Source: Nyssa sinensis (Eukaryota; Streptophyta; Magnoliopsida; Cornales; Nyssaceae). From it: a stretch of 64,000 bases of DNA. A program made the translations under genes and the position numbers. Positions 10,967-24,497 of this stretch are shown here, one piece after another. Under the pieces are notes generated by a model that did not search any database, was not told the DNA's origin, and saw only the letters and a list, made by a program, of their open reading frames with translations. Position 1 is the stretch's first letter. Every line of letters begins with the position of its first letter. Location: assembly GCA_008638375.1 (NCBI GenBank), contig CM018051.1, forward strand, positions 37,549,177 to 37,613,176, given 5' to 3'.

Positions 10967-13528
10967 TGTCACGCCCTGAATTCCAACGAACCCGAGGCGC
11001 GAGTAACGAGACAAAAAAAATAAATTAATAAGGAAATAAAAGATAATTAAGGACAATCGCATACATTCCATATACTGTTCTGATACATTACATAAGGTCT
11101 AGTCCATACGTTCACAACATACAAAATAAAAAATAGTCTCGGACTTATGCCCTTATACAATTTTAAATACGCCCCTCGGGCCAAACATAATCTATAGTCA
11201 AATCATCTCTACATCCCGCACAGCTGGAGCGTCATCTGAAATGTTTGTCCCACGAATGGGTCAGCTCAACTGCTGATACAATATAATGCTAATGCAAGAA
11301 ACAAAATTAAGGGTGTGGCATGTGCATGTGTACATTTATTTCTATATGGCATTCAATATTATCATGGCAGTATATGAACAGTATGTAATATATATATATA
11401 TATATATATATATGAATCAGTATGCGTGACACACCCATGCAACTCTATGCCCACCCATGTCTCGCTTCATGGATCTTCCCCGATGGCATGCAAGTACCAT
11501 GTATGTCTCGCTTCACGGTCCGGAATCCGTCAGGCCTGAGAGTACCTAATGGCCGATTTTGGGTTTTTCACCACAGGATCTGCACCCTCATAATGCACAG
11601 CACCACGTGCTCAACTCACGCCATGCACAAGGAATCACACTATGCCAATATGCTCTGATTCATTCATGCCACAATGTAATCTCAACGATACATCTCATTC
11701 ATACATGAAGCATGTTTTCAATCACATATCTCATAGTCTCAATAGCTCTCAAAGAATATAATTCACACACAATATACTAACACATGTGATATACACACAA
11801 TCATTATTCACATTATCACCCAACTTACAACAAGATAGCATGAAGCACATAAACATGTAAACAATCAAGCAAACATGTGAACAATCAAGTCAGCAGAACA
11901 AGTATTCCTAATCTCAATTCTATTTCTTACTTAGCACAATATATTGTACTTGAGAATCGACCTCAACCCTAGGAAAATGTACTCGTAGTATAGTAGGATC
12001 ACTGTGAGAATACCGAAGGTCAGATCACTTTCTCCTTGCCTTTTCGTGTCCCTAAAATCATAACAAGTGACTCAGTTCATTTGTTTCCTAAATGATGCTA
12101 TTCAACAAATTTTATGTCTTTATTTTATAAGTTTCTATTCTGCTAAATTAAATTCTACTATTGAGTCCGGGACGTCGAAGAAAATAAGTTTAGGTTCTCG
12201 TAGAACTCAATTCGGACATCTAGGTTAAAAAGGGCAAAATAGTCATTTTGCACTTTTCACGGGTCCTTACATCTCGTGACCTCTTGTCACAAATCGGACT
12301 CTACGGTTGAGTCTGGAATGCTCGAGATAATAAAGTTTCACTATTTGTTTACTTAATTCGAAGTTCGTTTGACTGTATTTTGATTCAGGGGCATTTTGGT
12401 AATTTTAAAGGTTACTACGGGTCTTTTATTTTTTGGGACCCTGTCTCGTAAAAAAAACCTCACCATTGGCCTCAGAATGGTCGAGATAGTGAAAATACAC
12501 TAATGACTTGTCCCATTTGGACTCCGGGTTATTTTAGAATATTTAAATAATTAAATTAATTAAATTAACTAATTAATTAATTAATTCAATTAATATTTTA
12601 TTAATATTTTATTCTGGTGGGTCAAATTATAATAATTAACAGTTGGGGGGTCAGTTTGTAAATTCTGAAAGTCTTGGGTCAAAGTTAATTCCCAAAAAGT
12701 CTAAGGGTTAATTTGTAAATTCCAATTCTCCTATTTTCAATTCGGTTACCCAAATAAGGATTAGTCCAGAACAGGGATAGGATATCCCTGTTCCCATTTC
12801 AATTTCTTACACCCGTAGCCAAACAGCCCCTTTCCATCTTTTAATTTAAAACATCAGGGCGACACGTGGCAGGGGCGGATCGCCCAAGCCCGACCCGAAC
12901 CCGAACCCGAACCCGGACCCGACCCGAACAGTCCCCCTTCTTCCCCGTTTGTTCAACGACGCACCAGTAGGTTTCCGGCGCCTTCTCCGGCGCCGGCGAC
13001 ATTTTTCCGGCGGACTTTTCATGTTTTTAAAAATGTGGTTCTCTTCGGTTTTTCACGTAGATTCCATATCCAAGGTTGGTTTTGGGTCTAAGACACTAGA
13101 TTTTCACGAAATAGGGTTCAAAGGTTCCGGTCAACCCTCCGGCCGACCCTACTCTTTCATTTTCGTGACTTTTTGGTCACGGTTCAACCTCCATGTTTAT
13201 CCTAGTGGGTTTCTGCACCTCCTAGGGTTCGTTCCCTACCATTTAAACCAAGTTCTACACATAAAATGTCAAAACCCACCTCCCATAACCGAAACCTGTA
13301 ACTCACTGTTTCTATCTCGTTTCTTAATCATTTTAAGCGATTTCTTTTGCAAAATAATCCATATTTCATACACTATAAGAAGCAAGAATCGAATCTATAT
13401 AACATGCTAAGAAACAAAAAAAATCAGAATGGACCACTCATGGTTTTTGTTAGGTTTCTCTCTCTAGCCGTGCACCTCCTTCACCCTCTGGTTCCAAGCT
13501 TGATTCAAGCTCCAAGACTCCTTCTTTC

Positions 13529-13571
<43 letters not shown>

Positions 13572-13999
13572 CTCGTTTCTTTGATTTCTCCCAACCGAGA
13601 CCAAGATATAACCCTCACACATCAACTCCCTCACGTCTCCCACTGCCAGCCCCTTTTCTTGACCTTCTCCCCTCCGTTCAGCCTTCCTCTTTTCTCTACA
13701 AGGCAGCATTGCATTAAATGCAAAGTTGCCTTATATATATACCTATACATATATCACTCATTACACACACTCTAGACACACACACTTACACGACCTGTCA
13801 CAAACACACACACACTAGATCTGTTGCACACACACATAGTGCACACATGCACTGTTATATATATACATATGCACATACACATACATGTAATATCCCACAC
13901 ATATACACACCATATATATACATAACACCCATGCATCCATAATAATATACACATTACATTCATTTCACATTTTTAATAATAACAATAATATTAATAATA

Positions 14000-14032
<33 letters not shown>

Positions 14033-14079
14033 CACAAAATTTTTATATATAAAAAAAAATAAATTTTGAGGTTATTACA
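10967..14079 (-). repeat. 5' LTR of minus-strand Tekay-like element
   Basis: Full-length partner of 2564-5670. It carries the same palindrome (12772-12790), ACACGTGGC site (12862-12870), C-rich tract (12886-12928) and a longer CT run (13533-13566), plus TA, CA and AAT repeats near 13730-14060. Short ORFs here recur in the other LTR and look non-coding. Confidence 0.93.
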
Positions 14080-14084
14080 AATTA
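14080..14084. repeat. Target-site duplication AATTA (right copy)
   Basis: Exact partner of 2559-2563, directly after the ...TTATTACA terminus at 14079. Confidence 0.93.
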
Positions 14085-16841
14085 GGTTCAAACCACGTTG
14101 GACAGTGGATGGAAATCAACCAGCGACGGTCGCTGGGGCCGGAGAAGACCACTGGAGCCGTCGTCAGAGTCTTTACCGGAGTCTTAGGGAAGAATAATAG
14201 TAATCGGGTCGAGTCTTAGTTCAGACCCGGGTTTAGACCCGATCGAATTAATAATTGGGTTTAAACACTTATTGGAATGACGCTGTTTTGACTTAAAAGA
14301 ATTAAAAAAATAAAAAGGTAGGGCTGATATCATGATGACATCAGCATGATGCAATGAACCGGACGAACCGGTTGGTTCAGTACTGTTTTTGACCGGTTCA
14401 CTTGGAACCCAACTGAATGGTTTAGGGTTTTATAGTTTCTAAAATTATAATTTGACCCCAATTGTTTATGTTAATTACGAAATAGCCCAGGAAATTAATT
14501 TAATATTAATTTTAAATCCTTTCAATTATAAGAGAAATTACCAAAATACCCTTAGGCCAAATGAAGGCCAATTAGAATAAAAAAAAAATGCAACCTAATA
14601 CTTTTAGGCCTTCTAGACTCAAAGACGGAGCCCGATTTGTGAAATTAAATCTCAAAAAATATGAATGGGCAAACTGGAATAGTTCTAAATACGTCCTAAT
14701 GATTAGTTAAATGACCAATTGAACCCCGATGATTGTGAAAATACATACTTTAACATTTTGGGACATTTCAGACCGAATGTCGGGATCCGTTTTGTGAAAC
14801 GAAGCCTAAAAAATATGGACACGAGAAAGGTCAAAATTACCATTTTACCTTTAGTAATCCAAAAACCAGTTAAATGTCAAAGGTGACAAATTCTGACTTT
14901 ATTTGACATTTTGGACTTGACAGTGGAGTCCATGTTAGCAAACAAAGTACAAAAAAATGTAACGCATGAAAGTGTAGAATTTCAAAATTGCCCTTATACT
15001 TAATATAAGTCACAAATAAGCTAATTTAAATATGAAAAACCCTAAATTGACTATATTTAGCATTCCGGACTTGACAATGACATCCTTTTGAAAAAAATAA
15101 GACTTGGTAACAAATTTAAACATGACGAATACATCCTTAGTACTAAATAAAGTTACCAGAAGTATAAAAATGAAATTAATAAGTCTACATAAATGTTATA
15201 AGGATTGAATGAACTCAAAATAGAGTCTGAATACGTAAATTGTGTACGGGAAAATATGGGACATTAAAAGTATAAATTGCCATTATGCCCTTGAAGGGTC
15301 AAATAAGTTATAAGGCATCAGGGAACCCTAAACGGGGAATTTGAAGATCCTTAATTGAATAAACTAAGTTCAAAAGAACTTAAAACACTGAATAACAATG
15401 TTTAGGGTTAGGATGAATACTAATTCATTATGCAATGTATTTTTGGTCCATGATTATAAGATCACCCTAATGATGAAAATGGAAAGAAAGCTATGGGATA
15501 GCTATTATGGTACCCGCATGGGAATGCAATGCTAAGAATCCAATGTAAGTAAACCCGAACTCTAATATACAGTATTCCATATCCATGTCACAGTTACGTT
15601 TTCTCGATGCTACCAATTTTTATTCTTATACACATCTGACAGTTATTTGATTCCACAATTTCACACTTATATTTCCTTGTGGATATATTGAGATTTCATT
15701 TTCCAGTATCTTGATGTGATTGCTTGCCTATTTTTATAACCTTGATTTGGATGTTGGAAAACCGTTATGTTTCTCACTGTTGAGAATTTGATATTTCACG
15801 TATATTTACATTCCTTGTGGAATTTTACTAATTATGATATTATTATGAGTGCCGGGAGTTGTGTCTGTCACAAAGTCCATCTTGATTCTATAGATGCTGA
15901 TTTGGACCTACAGGTCTGTGATTGGGAATGATACCCAACACTTAGTCCATGGAAGACATGATATTTGATAAGAGCTCTTAGTGTTATTTCGAAACCTAAA
16001 TGAAGGGTAAACCTGAATGAGTGCTTTTGGGAATAGCTGGGCCCTATTTTTTGATAGCATTTATTTTGTTCGAATCGCATATTTTTTATCTCTATCATAA
16101 TTTATTGATGCACTCTTTGATTTTTGATACGCTTTTCAAGCCTATCACTGGATTTGATGTGATATCTTGTGAGTTTTGGGAGCCGATTATTATATGTGCC
16201 TAGTCTTTATTATTGACTTGTTAAATTACTTACATCAACTTTTTTGAGCTACTTGGGATATGCCTATTGTACCCATGGGTTTTCTTTGGTGATTTATTTT
16301 TCTTTGTGACTGGATTTTGTTCTATATCTTTTCGCTTGCCATTTGGTTGCATTTTGTTACCTAAACTAACCCTGTCACATGGCAGAGTGAATAAATTTAC
16401 TTACTCAGCTAAGTTAGCCCACTTCATATTTATAACAATTTTTCAAGTAGCACCATATGAGAGGAAATGCAATGATGTGACTAGTGGAGCTAGTGATGAG
16501 CTTGTGAGCAATCTTGATAGTGTAAAACTCCAAGTCATAATTTGAACATATATTTTGTAAGGCTGATCTTAATATTAGGTATTGTGATATTGTAACATTA
16601 GTAATGATGTTAGGCTTAAATGGTGATCCATGATGATCAAAATTTCAGTTAGAGATATTCTTATTGATGCTTGTTATAGTTCGATTTGTTATCGGATGAG
16701 TTGCATACGTGTAGCTCCCGTATTTAATTAAAGAAAATTTTTATCACTCTTGTGCAATTTATTTGATTTTGTACGACCTATCAGAGTGGCAGTGCTGATC
16801 GTTGTCCCTAATTCGCATAGGGTGGGTTTCAGGTCACGACA
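14085..16841 (+). repeat. LTR-A, 3' part
   Basis: Resumes after the nested element. It carries several ~150-bp modules (about 14600-15300) with 'GACxxTGGAGTCC' cores, and ends near 16841 in a TAGGGTGGGTT...CACGACA sequence. The reverse complement of LTR-B ends in a near-identical ATAGGGTGGGTT motif at 18525. The exact terminus (16832 or 16841) is uncertain because the partner LTR is outside the window. No credible gene: small ORFs such as 16021-16203 and 16267-16545 lie in LTR sequence. Confidence 0.6.
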
Positions 16842-17859
16842 CTAGGTAAACGAAATCTTACGATACTCAAGAGTACACAAAACACATAATCCCATTTCAA
16901 GCCCTAAATGTTCATTTCTTCCTCTTATTGAATAAAAAACTAATTCAAGGGCATTCCATTTACATTCATATTCATCTTTTAGTTTTATTTCACTAACATA
17001 GTCAATTCATTTACACAACTATGAACAAACATCACTTTTAAACATAAATAGCCATTTAAGAATTTCCATAAACACTTGGCATGCAAGAGGTATTTTCATG
17101 TGTAGAGCATACAAACCCATATCACAAATTCACTATGTAAACATTTTCACATTTAATTGTGAGTTACACATATAATAAGATAGCATCAAAAGAAGATATT
17201 TCATGGCAAGAATGCACTCATTACATGAATGTTCATGATACATGCAACATATGCCCTAACATGAATAAATGGATAACTTTATGGTAAGAGACGAAATAAT
17301 GCATGATAGATCTGTCTATACAATTTCTATACCTAGGTTTAGAAATTCCTATCTTGTTCTTTAAAAATTTTACAAACCCTAGTCTTATCTTTGTTGATTT
17401 TGGTGAGATTCCTAACAACCCTAGTCTTCAAAAGTGATGGTGTTGATTCCCTCTCCAACCCAAGGAAAATCTAAGAAAATGTAAAGAAAACAAAGACAAA
17501 ATGAGAAGAACCCCTAAGCTCCCCTCTTTGTCCCAACTTTAAATAGAGAAAGTGAGTTGTGTAAAGTGAGTTGGTCTTTATAATGGCAAAAACATGATCT
17601 TTGTCTATTTACATGTTTGCCCCCCTTTACTATTTCCCTTCTTTATTCATAATGCCTATTTTAGTCCTTCCCACTTTTCATAAAAATATCTTATGACTAT
17701 TATGATATATCTAAGCCTATTTTAAATCTCAATATAGTGTTCCTTGGGTACGATATTTATGTAGTCACGGTGTTGCGGTAAAATGATGTTTTTACCCTTA
17801 TTAGCATTTTAAGTGTCTAAACGAACTCGAAATGTTCTAAAACATTTTCTAACTCATCA
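16842..17859 (-). repeat. Unassigned LTR-like remnant
   Basis: About 1 kb of AT-rich sequence without a gene. On the minus strand a CTATTTAAAG (TATA-like) motif near 17540 is followed by a transcript-like leader, and module-like pieces lie near 17760-17840, so a partial LTR is likely. No termini or duplication were found. Confidence 0.3.
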
Positions 17860-18524
17860 CACGGATATCACTCAAGGTCCCAAGTCTTGAATTACCTCGA
17901 AGGGGGGGTTGAATAGGTAGGTTTAGAATTAAAAATTTATTTCATGTTAATTTCAATTCTTAGTTAATTAAAATGATGACACAATCAATCAAAAAATCAC
18001 TCAATGTGATTAATCTAATGTTTAAGCCCTTCCACCAATGAAACCACCAAGAATTAACCAATTCAACATTCACCAAAATTAACAACTAAATCGATTTTAT
18101 AACAATTTTCACAATTCAATTCAAAATCAACTAAGTTATTAATTTCTTCAATCAATTTACTAAACTAAGTTTTTCAATTGTCTCAATTAAATGTACAATT
18201 ATGAAATCATGAAAAACTCAATTTCTTAAATAAAACAGAACCAATTCAAATCAAGCATATAGTAAATTAAAAAGAATGGGAAAGAAGAGATTATACACCG
18301 ATTGATGACAGAGAAAACTACCAAGGACAACAATCATTTGAGTACAACTCAGGAGTTGGGCCAATACTCATAGAAGTGATGAACTATGATGTAAAGTGAA
18401 ATACATTGTGTCTCTGAACGATCTAACTACCTCTAGCACTATTCTCACCAATTGTCTTTAAATTCCTCTCGAATCCTCAAGCTATCATAGTCAATCCATC
18501 AAACAACTGGACTTTTCACATCTC
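17860..18524 (-). repeat. 3' LTR of copia element, outer part
   Basis: Aligns with about 43080-43740 of the 5' LTR, sharing 'GGATATCACTCAAGG' and 'TTTAAGCCCTT' stretches. It breaks off at 18524, where LTR-B begins. Confidence 0.75.
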
Positions 18525-21411
18525 TGTAACCCACCCTATACGGATTAGGGAATGTAGGTGAAGTTTTTTAAACAAATCCATTCCAATCATACATCACATC
18601 AAGTTTGATTATTGCAGCGAAAGTAATTTACATGTGTTACACAGTTCCTTGCAGTATCTAGATAAGCTCGAATATATTATTTTGAAAAATTACATTACAT
18701 TCATCAATATTACATTAGTTGTGGGTCCCATACCCTATCTTCACATCTAAACTTCATCCTACTCTAATGGTGAGTCCCGTACCTCACGCGGACTTCATAC
18801 TTACTATAATTTTGAGCCCTAGACCTTACACACTTCTAGGTATCATGTTTAACTTAACCGTGAGTCCCATACCTCATGCGCACTTTGCTTTTTGAACTTC
18901 TACTTCATTGTGGTTGTGGGTCCCATACCCCACCTTCATATCACTTGTATATATCATGGATAAATCCATGCGAGCTTTGCACAAAGATCGTGAGGAATTT
19001 CGGTACCATTATACAATGTTTTATCTTTTTATTTTCTATGTAAGTTCGTATCGATCCAGCCTTGTATGCTTTATCTCATCTATGTTTAGAGTGATGGGGG
19101 TTAAACTGGTTACCATTATACAATGTTATATCTTTTCACTTTCTAAATGAGTCTGTATTGATCTGGCCTTGTATGTTTTATCTCGTTGATCTATATTTTT
19201 TTTATCTATAGACCAATTCTCGTGGGAGTCTCCATGCCTTCTAGCGAGCGAATTCTCATGTGTGAGTTCTGTGGGATCTCACGAGCTTGTGGTGCTTATG
19301 CACAATTATCTTGCATTATTAGTTCGCAAATGAAGGCGTTTAAAACTTAGTTTTTCAAATAGATGCTTTTCAAAAGCATTTTAAACATAGTTGGAATGAG
19401 AAACATTAACTTTTAGAGAAGACATTTAACATAATTTTGAAGTTAAAATAGACATGCCGAAGTAAGAACTTTATAAACAATTGGCATTTGAGACAAGCAC
19501 ATTTGTAGTTCATGATAATATTTAAAAATGAAACAAATAGCATGTTTAAAACACGAGTCATTTAAATTTAGAAAATTGAATTTAAAATACTTCAGAATCA
19601 TCGAGTTAAAACCTCTACTTAAAATCCAGGATTACCCACTTGTGGTCCAGAGTCCAGAGTCCTTCCCTTACTTGCTTACTTTACTTGTCTTGGCACTTGT
19701 CTTATCCTTAGCTCCTTGTTGGTGATCCTAGATCACATATTAAACTAAACTCAATATCTGAACAAACATATGATTTTATTAAATTACTATCTCTTTGATG
19801 TTATTAGCTTAGGCCGACACCATTTTTGGATTCGGCGGCCTTCTAAACCTTAAGGCAAGTCCCATACCCTCTCTCGGGTCCCATCTAAAACTTATTCTCC
19901 CATTAAGGGTATTTTATTAATTTTTTTTTTTACGTCTCTTCTCTTAGGTTCATCGTTTGCCCATGCAGACATCATTTTTGTGAGTCCAGGTAGTTTTTAA
20001 AACTTTAATATATGTCTTTTAATTTCATTTAGACTCTTTTGGTAGATTCTTTTAGTCATAATGACGTATTCGTCATTTTTTGGTCTGTCACTGGGTCAAA
20101 TTTTTCCCATATAGACATCATTGTTAGGTATAGAGCGTTGAAGATAATTAGTTTAGGCCTTTTCAGATCTTACTTTTCATATCTATAGCTTATATTAAGC
20201 CTAGGGGCATTTTTGTAATTTTATGCTTTCACATGTCATACTTTTCGGTGCTTCGTTTGCTTAAACGGACTCTAACATTGAGTCCCGATTGTCAAATAAA
20301 GTTAGAATAGACCCTTTCTAACATTTAACTAGCTTTGATGTCGCTAAAGGCATATTGGTAATTATTACATTTTATGTGTTTATCTTTTTGGGACTTCGTT
20401 TCGTAAAATGGACCCTACTGTTGGGTCCGGAATGTCCACAAATTTCAGTGTAGGTATTTTCAAGGTCATCAAAGTTCAATTGATAGCTTAATTAATCACT
20501 TAGGACATAAATAAAATTTTGTCATTTGTCCGTTCATATTTTTTGGGGTTTGATTTCAGAAATTGGACACTGCCATTGAGTCTAGAATGCCCAAAAATAT
20601 TGGGTTAGATTATTCTTGCATTTTAATTGACTTAAGGTCATTTTAGTAATTTTCTTAATTTAAAATTTAATTTTTAATTAATTTTTTGGCAAAATCGTAA
20701 TTATCATAAACTTTTGGGATGAAAATAGAATTTTAGAAATTATTTAACTTAAACCGTCTGGTCTAGCCTCTTTTCAAGTGAATCGGTCCAAATTAAAGGT
20801 GAAACAACCGGTTCATCTGGTCTGCTGTGTCATACTAATGTCAGCATAAACTCAGCTTCCCACTAATTCAAAACAACTTCATCTATTTTAATTAGGATCC
20901 ATTTTAACAGTCAGGACTCGACCTGTATCTGACCCGATTCGACCCGCCCATGAACAGTTTCCCTTATTCTTTATTTTTTTGGCAATGCATCGATCACCTT
21001 CTCCGATGCCGGTCGTCGGATTCTGAAAACATTTTAAGTTTTAAATCCCATTTTATTGCACTGTTTGGATTGTTTATTTGCCCCAAATCATCTAAAATGC
21101 CATTTGCAAACATTTAGGATCATTTGATCCTTCAAACTTGATCGAAACAGTCAAATTCGAAAAATCTCAATTTTCTGATGACGCTGAATATCTCTCTCGT
21201 TAACAGACTAATTCGGTCCATTTTTGTTTTGTTCTTCATCATTTTTAGAGGGCTATACATTAATGGTTTCGAAAGTAAGCTTAACACTTGATTATATAAA
21301 AACCTAATTATCAACCCAACCTATAACTTCTTATAAAATGCTCATTTCTGAGCCAATTAACGTGGTTCTTTTGTATTATGATTTATTTTCAATCTAGTTT
21401 TGATCCTCGTT
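18525..21411 (-). repeat. LTR-B, part next to its 3' terminus (minus strand)
   Basis: Begins TGTAACCCACCC on the plus strand; the minus strand thus ends ...GGGTGGGTTACA. It contains reiterated modules with cores at 20277, 20420 and 20575 (spacing 143 and 155). It is interrupted at 21411 by the young Tekay-like element and continues at 32385. Joined length is about 3.8 kb. Small ORFs here (18908-19150, 19528-19725, 21132-21314) are not convincing genes. Confidence 0.65.
21407..21411. repeat. Target-site duplication TCGTT (left copy)
   Basis: TCGTT precedes the TGTTATAAC terminus at 21412 and is repeated exactly at 32380-32384. Confidence 0.95.
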
Positions 21412-21808
21412 TGTTATAACATGAAATTTTTTTTTTATTATTATTATTATTTATTCTTGCAATTTGTTAATTAATTATTTTTATTATTGTTATTATTATT
21501 ATTATAACAATTCTTGGATGTATGTATATATGTATATATATATGTGTATATATATATATGTATAAATTTAAGGTATTTATTTAGTATATGTGTATACATG
21601 TGAGTGTATATTTAAAAGTGAAAATATATATGTATATGTATGTATATAAATCAGATTTTGGGCATGTGGGTGTGTGTGTGTACCCGGTTGTGTGTGTGTG
21701 TGAGTTTGAGTGTGATACACTCAAACAAGGCATGGGGTAAGGTTGAGTGTGTGAGTAGGATTCAGGGAGTGGGAGAATGCAGAATCGGCAGAGAGTAGGT
21801 TGGTCTTG

Positions 21809-21809
<1 letters not shown>

Positions 21810-21852
<43 letters not shown>
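21810..21852. repeat. GA microsatellite in 5' LTR
   Basis: (GA)n run, longer than the matching run at 29897-29931 in the 3' LTR, so the two have slipped since insertion. Confidence 0.92.
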
Positions 21853-21854
<2 letters not shown>

Positions 21855-22404
21855 TAGAAAGAGAGAAAATAAAGAGAAAAAGAGAGTAGTCTCGGGTGGG
21901 AAAGAAGAGAAGGAAAGAAGCAGAAAAGAAGGAGAGAAATAGAGCTCTGAGGGACAGTTTGAGACTTGGCTCGAGCTCGGAGCAAGAGGAAGAAGGAGGG
22001 CACGGCTAGAGAGAGAAACGGCCGAAAAATTTGTAAGTGGGTCACTTCTGTTTCGATTTGTTTTAGAGCATTTCAATTGGTTTAAATTGTAGAACCTTGT
22101 AGAGCATAATGTAAGGATTAAAACGCAACAAAAATGATAGAAAACGGTTGAAAAATGAGGGAGAAAAAGGGATGTGCAGGTCACGGCCGTGGGGGAAAAA
22201 TTTGGGTTTTTCATCGTGATTGGAAGCTTCAAAACGGTATTAAAAGACTCCAAAAATGTTTTAGAATAGTTTGGGATTGAAAGGGGCTTCGAAAACACCA
22301 TAAAAATCAAGTTTAAAAACTTGATTTTTCTGAAATTCCGGTCACCGGCGCCGGAACCCTACCGGAGGTTCGCCGAAAAATCGGGGACGAAGGGGGCACT
22401 GTTC

Positions 22405-22446
22405 CGGGTCCGGGTCGGGTCGGTTCGGGTCCGGGTCGGGCTTGGG
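22405..22446 (+). other. Putative G-quadruplex tract in LTR sense strand
   Basis: At least six GGG runs separated by 2-7 bases (GGGTCCGGGTCGGGTCGG and onward) meet the usual four-G-run pattern. The copy at 30496-30537 has two base changes. Confidence 0.6.
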
Positions 22447-22458
22447 CCGAACCACCCT

Positions 22459-22467
22459 GCCACGTGT
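22459..22467. promoter_or_regulatory. G-box/ABRE-like site GCCACGTGT
   Basis: Reverse complement of the ACACGTGGC site found in the minus-strand and solo LTRs; repeated at 30550-30558. It lies about 90 bases upstream of the palindrome at 22552-22570 in this orientation. Confidence 0.45.
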
Positions 22468-24291
22468 CGCGTGGTTGTTTTAAATCAAAAGGGAACTTGG
22501 CCCGTTTGGTTGCAAGGATAAGAAATCTAGAAATTTGAAATTGAATCGAGACAGGGATATCCTATCCCGGTTTTAGCCCTATCCCCTGTTTGGTTAACCT
22601 GAATTAGAATAACAAATTAAACTAGTTTTAATTTGGACCTTTTGGAACTTGAACCCTTTGAATTTGAACCTTTTGAATTTGAACCTTAACCCTGAACTTT
22701 CGGAAATTACAAATTGACCCCCCCAACTGTTAGAAATTACACTTTGACCCACCTGATTAAATTATTAATAAAATATCAATTAAATTAATTAATTAATTAT
22801 TTAATTTAATTAATTAAATATTCAAAAATATCCCGGAGTCCAAATGGGACAAGTCATTAGTGTATTTTGACTATCTCGACCATTCCGAGACCAATGGTGA
22901 GGTTCGTTTTATGAGACGGGGTCCCAAAAAATAAAAGACCCGTAGTAACCCTTAAAATTACCAAAATGCCCCTAACTTGAAACACTGTCAGACGAACTCC
23001 GAATTAGGTAAACAAATAGTGAAATTTTATTATCTCGAACATTCCGGAGTCAACCGTGGAGTCCGAATTGTGAAAAGGGGTCACGAAATGTAAGGACACG
23101 TGTAAAGTGCAAAATAACTGTTTTGCCCTTTTGAACCCCGGTGTCCGAATTGAGTTCTACGAAAACCTAGACTTACTTTCTTAAACATTCTAAAACCAAT
23201 GGTAGAGTTTAATTTAGCAGAATAGAAACCTATGAATTTAAAGACATAAAATTTGATGAATAGCATACATTCAAACAACAATGGACTGAGTTGTAATTTC
23301 TACTTTTAGGGACACTGACAGGACAGGAGGAGGCGATCTGATCTCCTACATTTTCATCCACCGGTTCAGTTACATACAGTTCACGATCTTCTAAAGTTGA
23401 TACCAACCCATCAGGTATGGTGTTTTGCTAGTGTTAGAAATGAAGTTAAGTTAGGAATATTTGTGAATGACTGGAATGCTGTATGTGTTTATCTGTAATG
23501 TGTTTACCTGTTTATTTGGAATTGGTTGTTCACATGTTATGTGTTACTTGTAAGTTAATAAAGTGAAGAACATGAATCATGATGTACGAACATATGAGAT
23601 ATGCATGTATATGAAACTGACTAGTGATTTATTTCTTATTGTCCGAGCATGTTATATTATTGAGATTCATGTTCATTGAGATTGCATTGGCATATTGGCA
23701 TATGATGAATTCCTTGAGAACATGGCGTGGGTAAGCACATGGTGCTTTGCATTATGAGGGTGTAGATCCTGCGGTGAAAAACCCAAAATTGGCCATTGCA
23801 TTGGTACTTCGAGCCATCGGGGAGTACCCGTAAATGAGACATGGGTGTGGCATAGAGTTGTGCATGGGTGTGTCATGCATACCATTCATATATATTACTG
23901 CAATGCTTGAATGTCATTTAGAAATAAATGTACACTTTGCACATGCCACGCCTTAGCTTTATTTCTGGCATTAGCATTTCATCATACCAGCAGTTGTGCT
24001 GACCCATTCGTGGGCAACATTTTCAGATGAGGATCCTCCAGCCATGTGAGACTTAGTGATGCCCTGAGAGGGCGAAGCACGTGATGTATTTGTGATCCAT
24101 GAGACTCGTATTTTGTTATGTAAGGGCTTAAGCCCGAATGACTGATGAACAATGTATTCGATGTTACTTTATGTATGGATGATGATGGACGCATGTTTAG
24201 TGAATTTAATTACTTTTGTCCTTTTATTTATTTTACTTTCTGTCTCGTTACTCGCGCCCCGGGTTCGTCGAAAATTCGGGGCGTGACAACG

Positions 24292-24303
24292 TGGTATCAG
24301 AGC
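24292..24303 (+). other. Primer binding site, tRNA-iMet type
   Basis: TGGTATCAGAGC begins three bases after the 5' LTR end, complementary to the 3' end of initiator-Met tRNA. Confidence 0.93.
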
Positions 24304-24497
24304 ATAGGTTCGAATACCTAGAGACTGTGGGGTGTTGTTTAACACCATGAGACCCTAGAGAAGAGAATGAGACTTAGTGTGAACTGTTAGCAGCATGTGA
24401 TAGGATCTTGTGTACTACGTGATTATGTGTCTTAATGCATGCCTTATTGTGATTACGTGAAAAAGTGATATTGAATTTTTCTTTTGGACTTGTAGAT

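Larger units (their letters stand above)
2564..14079 (-). mobile_element. Complete, decayed Ty3/gypsy chromovirus (Tekay/Del-like), minus strand
   Basis: Two LTRs of about 3.1 kb (2564-5670 and 10967-14079) flank a 5.3 kb internal region. Read on the minus strand, the LTRs run TGTAATAACC...GGCGTGACA. The primer binding site (10952-10963) and polypurine tract (5671-5683) sit correctly beside the 5' and 3' LTRs, and a perfect AATTA duplication flanks the element. Gag-pol order is capsid, zinc knuckles, protease, RT, RNase H, integrase, chromodomain, as in chromoviruses. The long LTRs, single gag-pol frame and PVEIL...ATWE-type chromodomain suggest the Tekay/Del clade (inference). A 240-base LTR stretch compared by eye differs at about 8 positions (~3%), so it is older than the plus-strand relative at 21412-32379. 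Confidence 0.93.
21412..24288 (+). repeat. 5' LTR of plus-strand Tekay-like element
   Basis: Starts TGTTATAACATG and ends GGGGCGTGACA. It contains AAT/TA/TG repeats (21430-21700), a GA run (21810-21852), a G-rich tract (22405-22446), a GCCACGTGT site (22459-22467), the CAGGGATA palindrome (22552-22570) and reiterated modules (22850-23250). ORFs within it on either strand are repeated in the 3' LTR and look non-coding. Confidence 0.95.

Noticed and set aside
21581..22310. 154- and 182-residue minus-strand ORFs in the 5' LTR
   Set aside because: They are Ser/Leu repeats from the GA/CT microsatellite and recur in the 3' LTR (29808-30389); antisense LTR artefacts.
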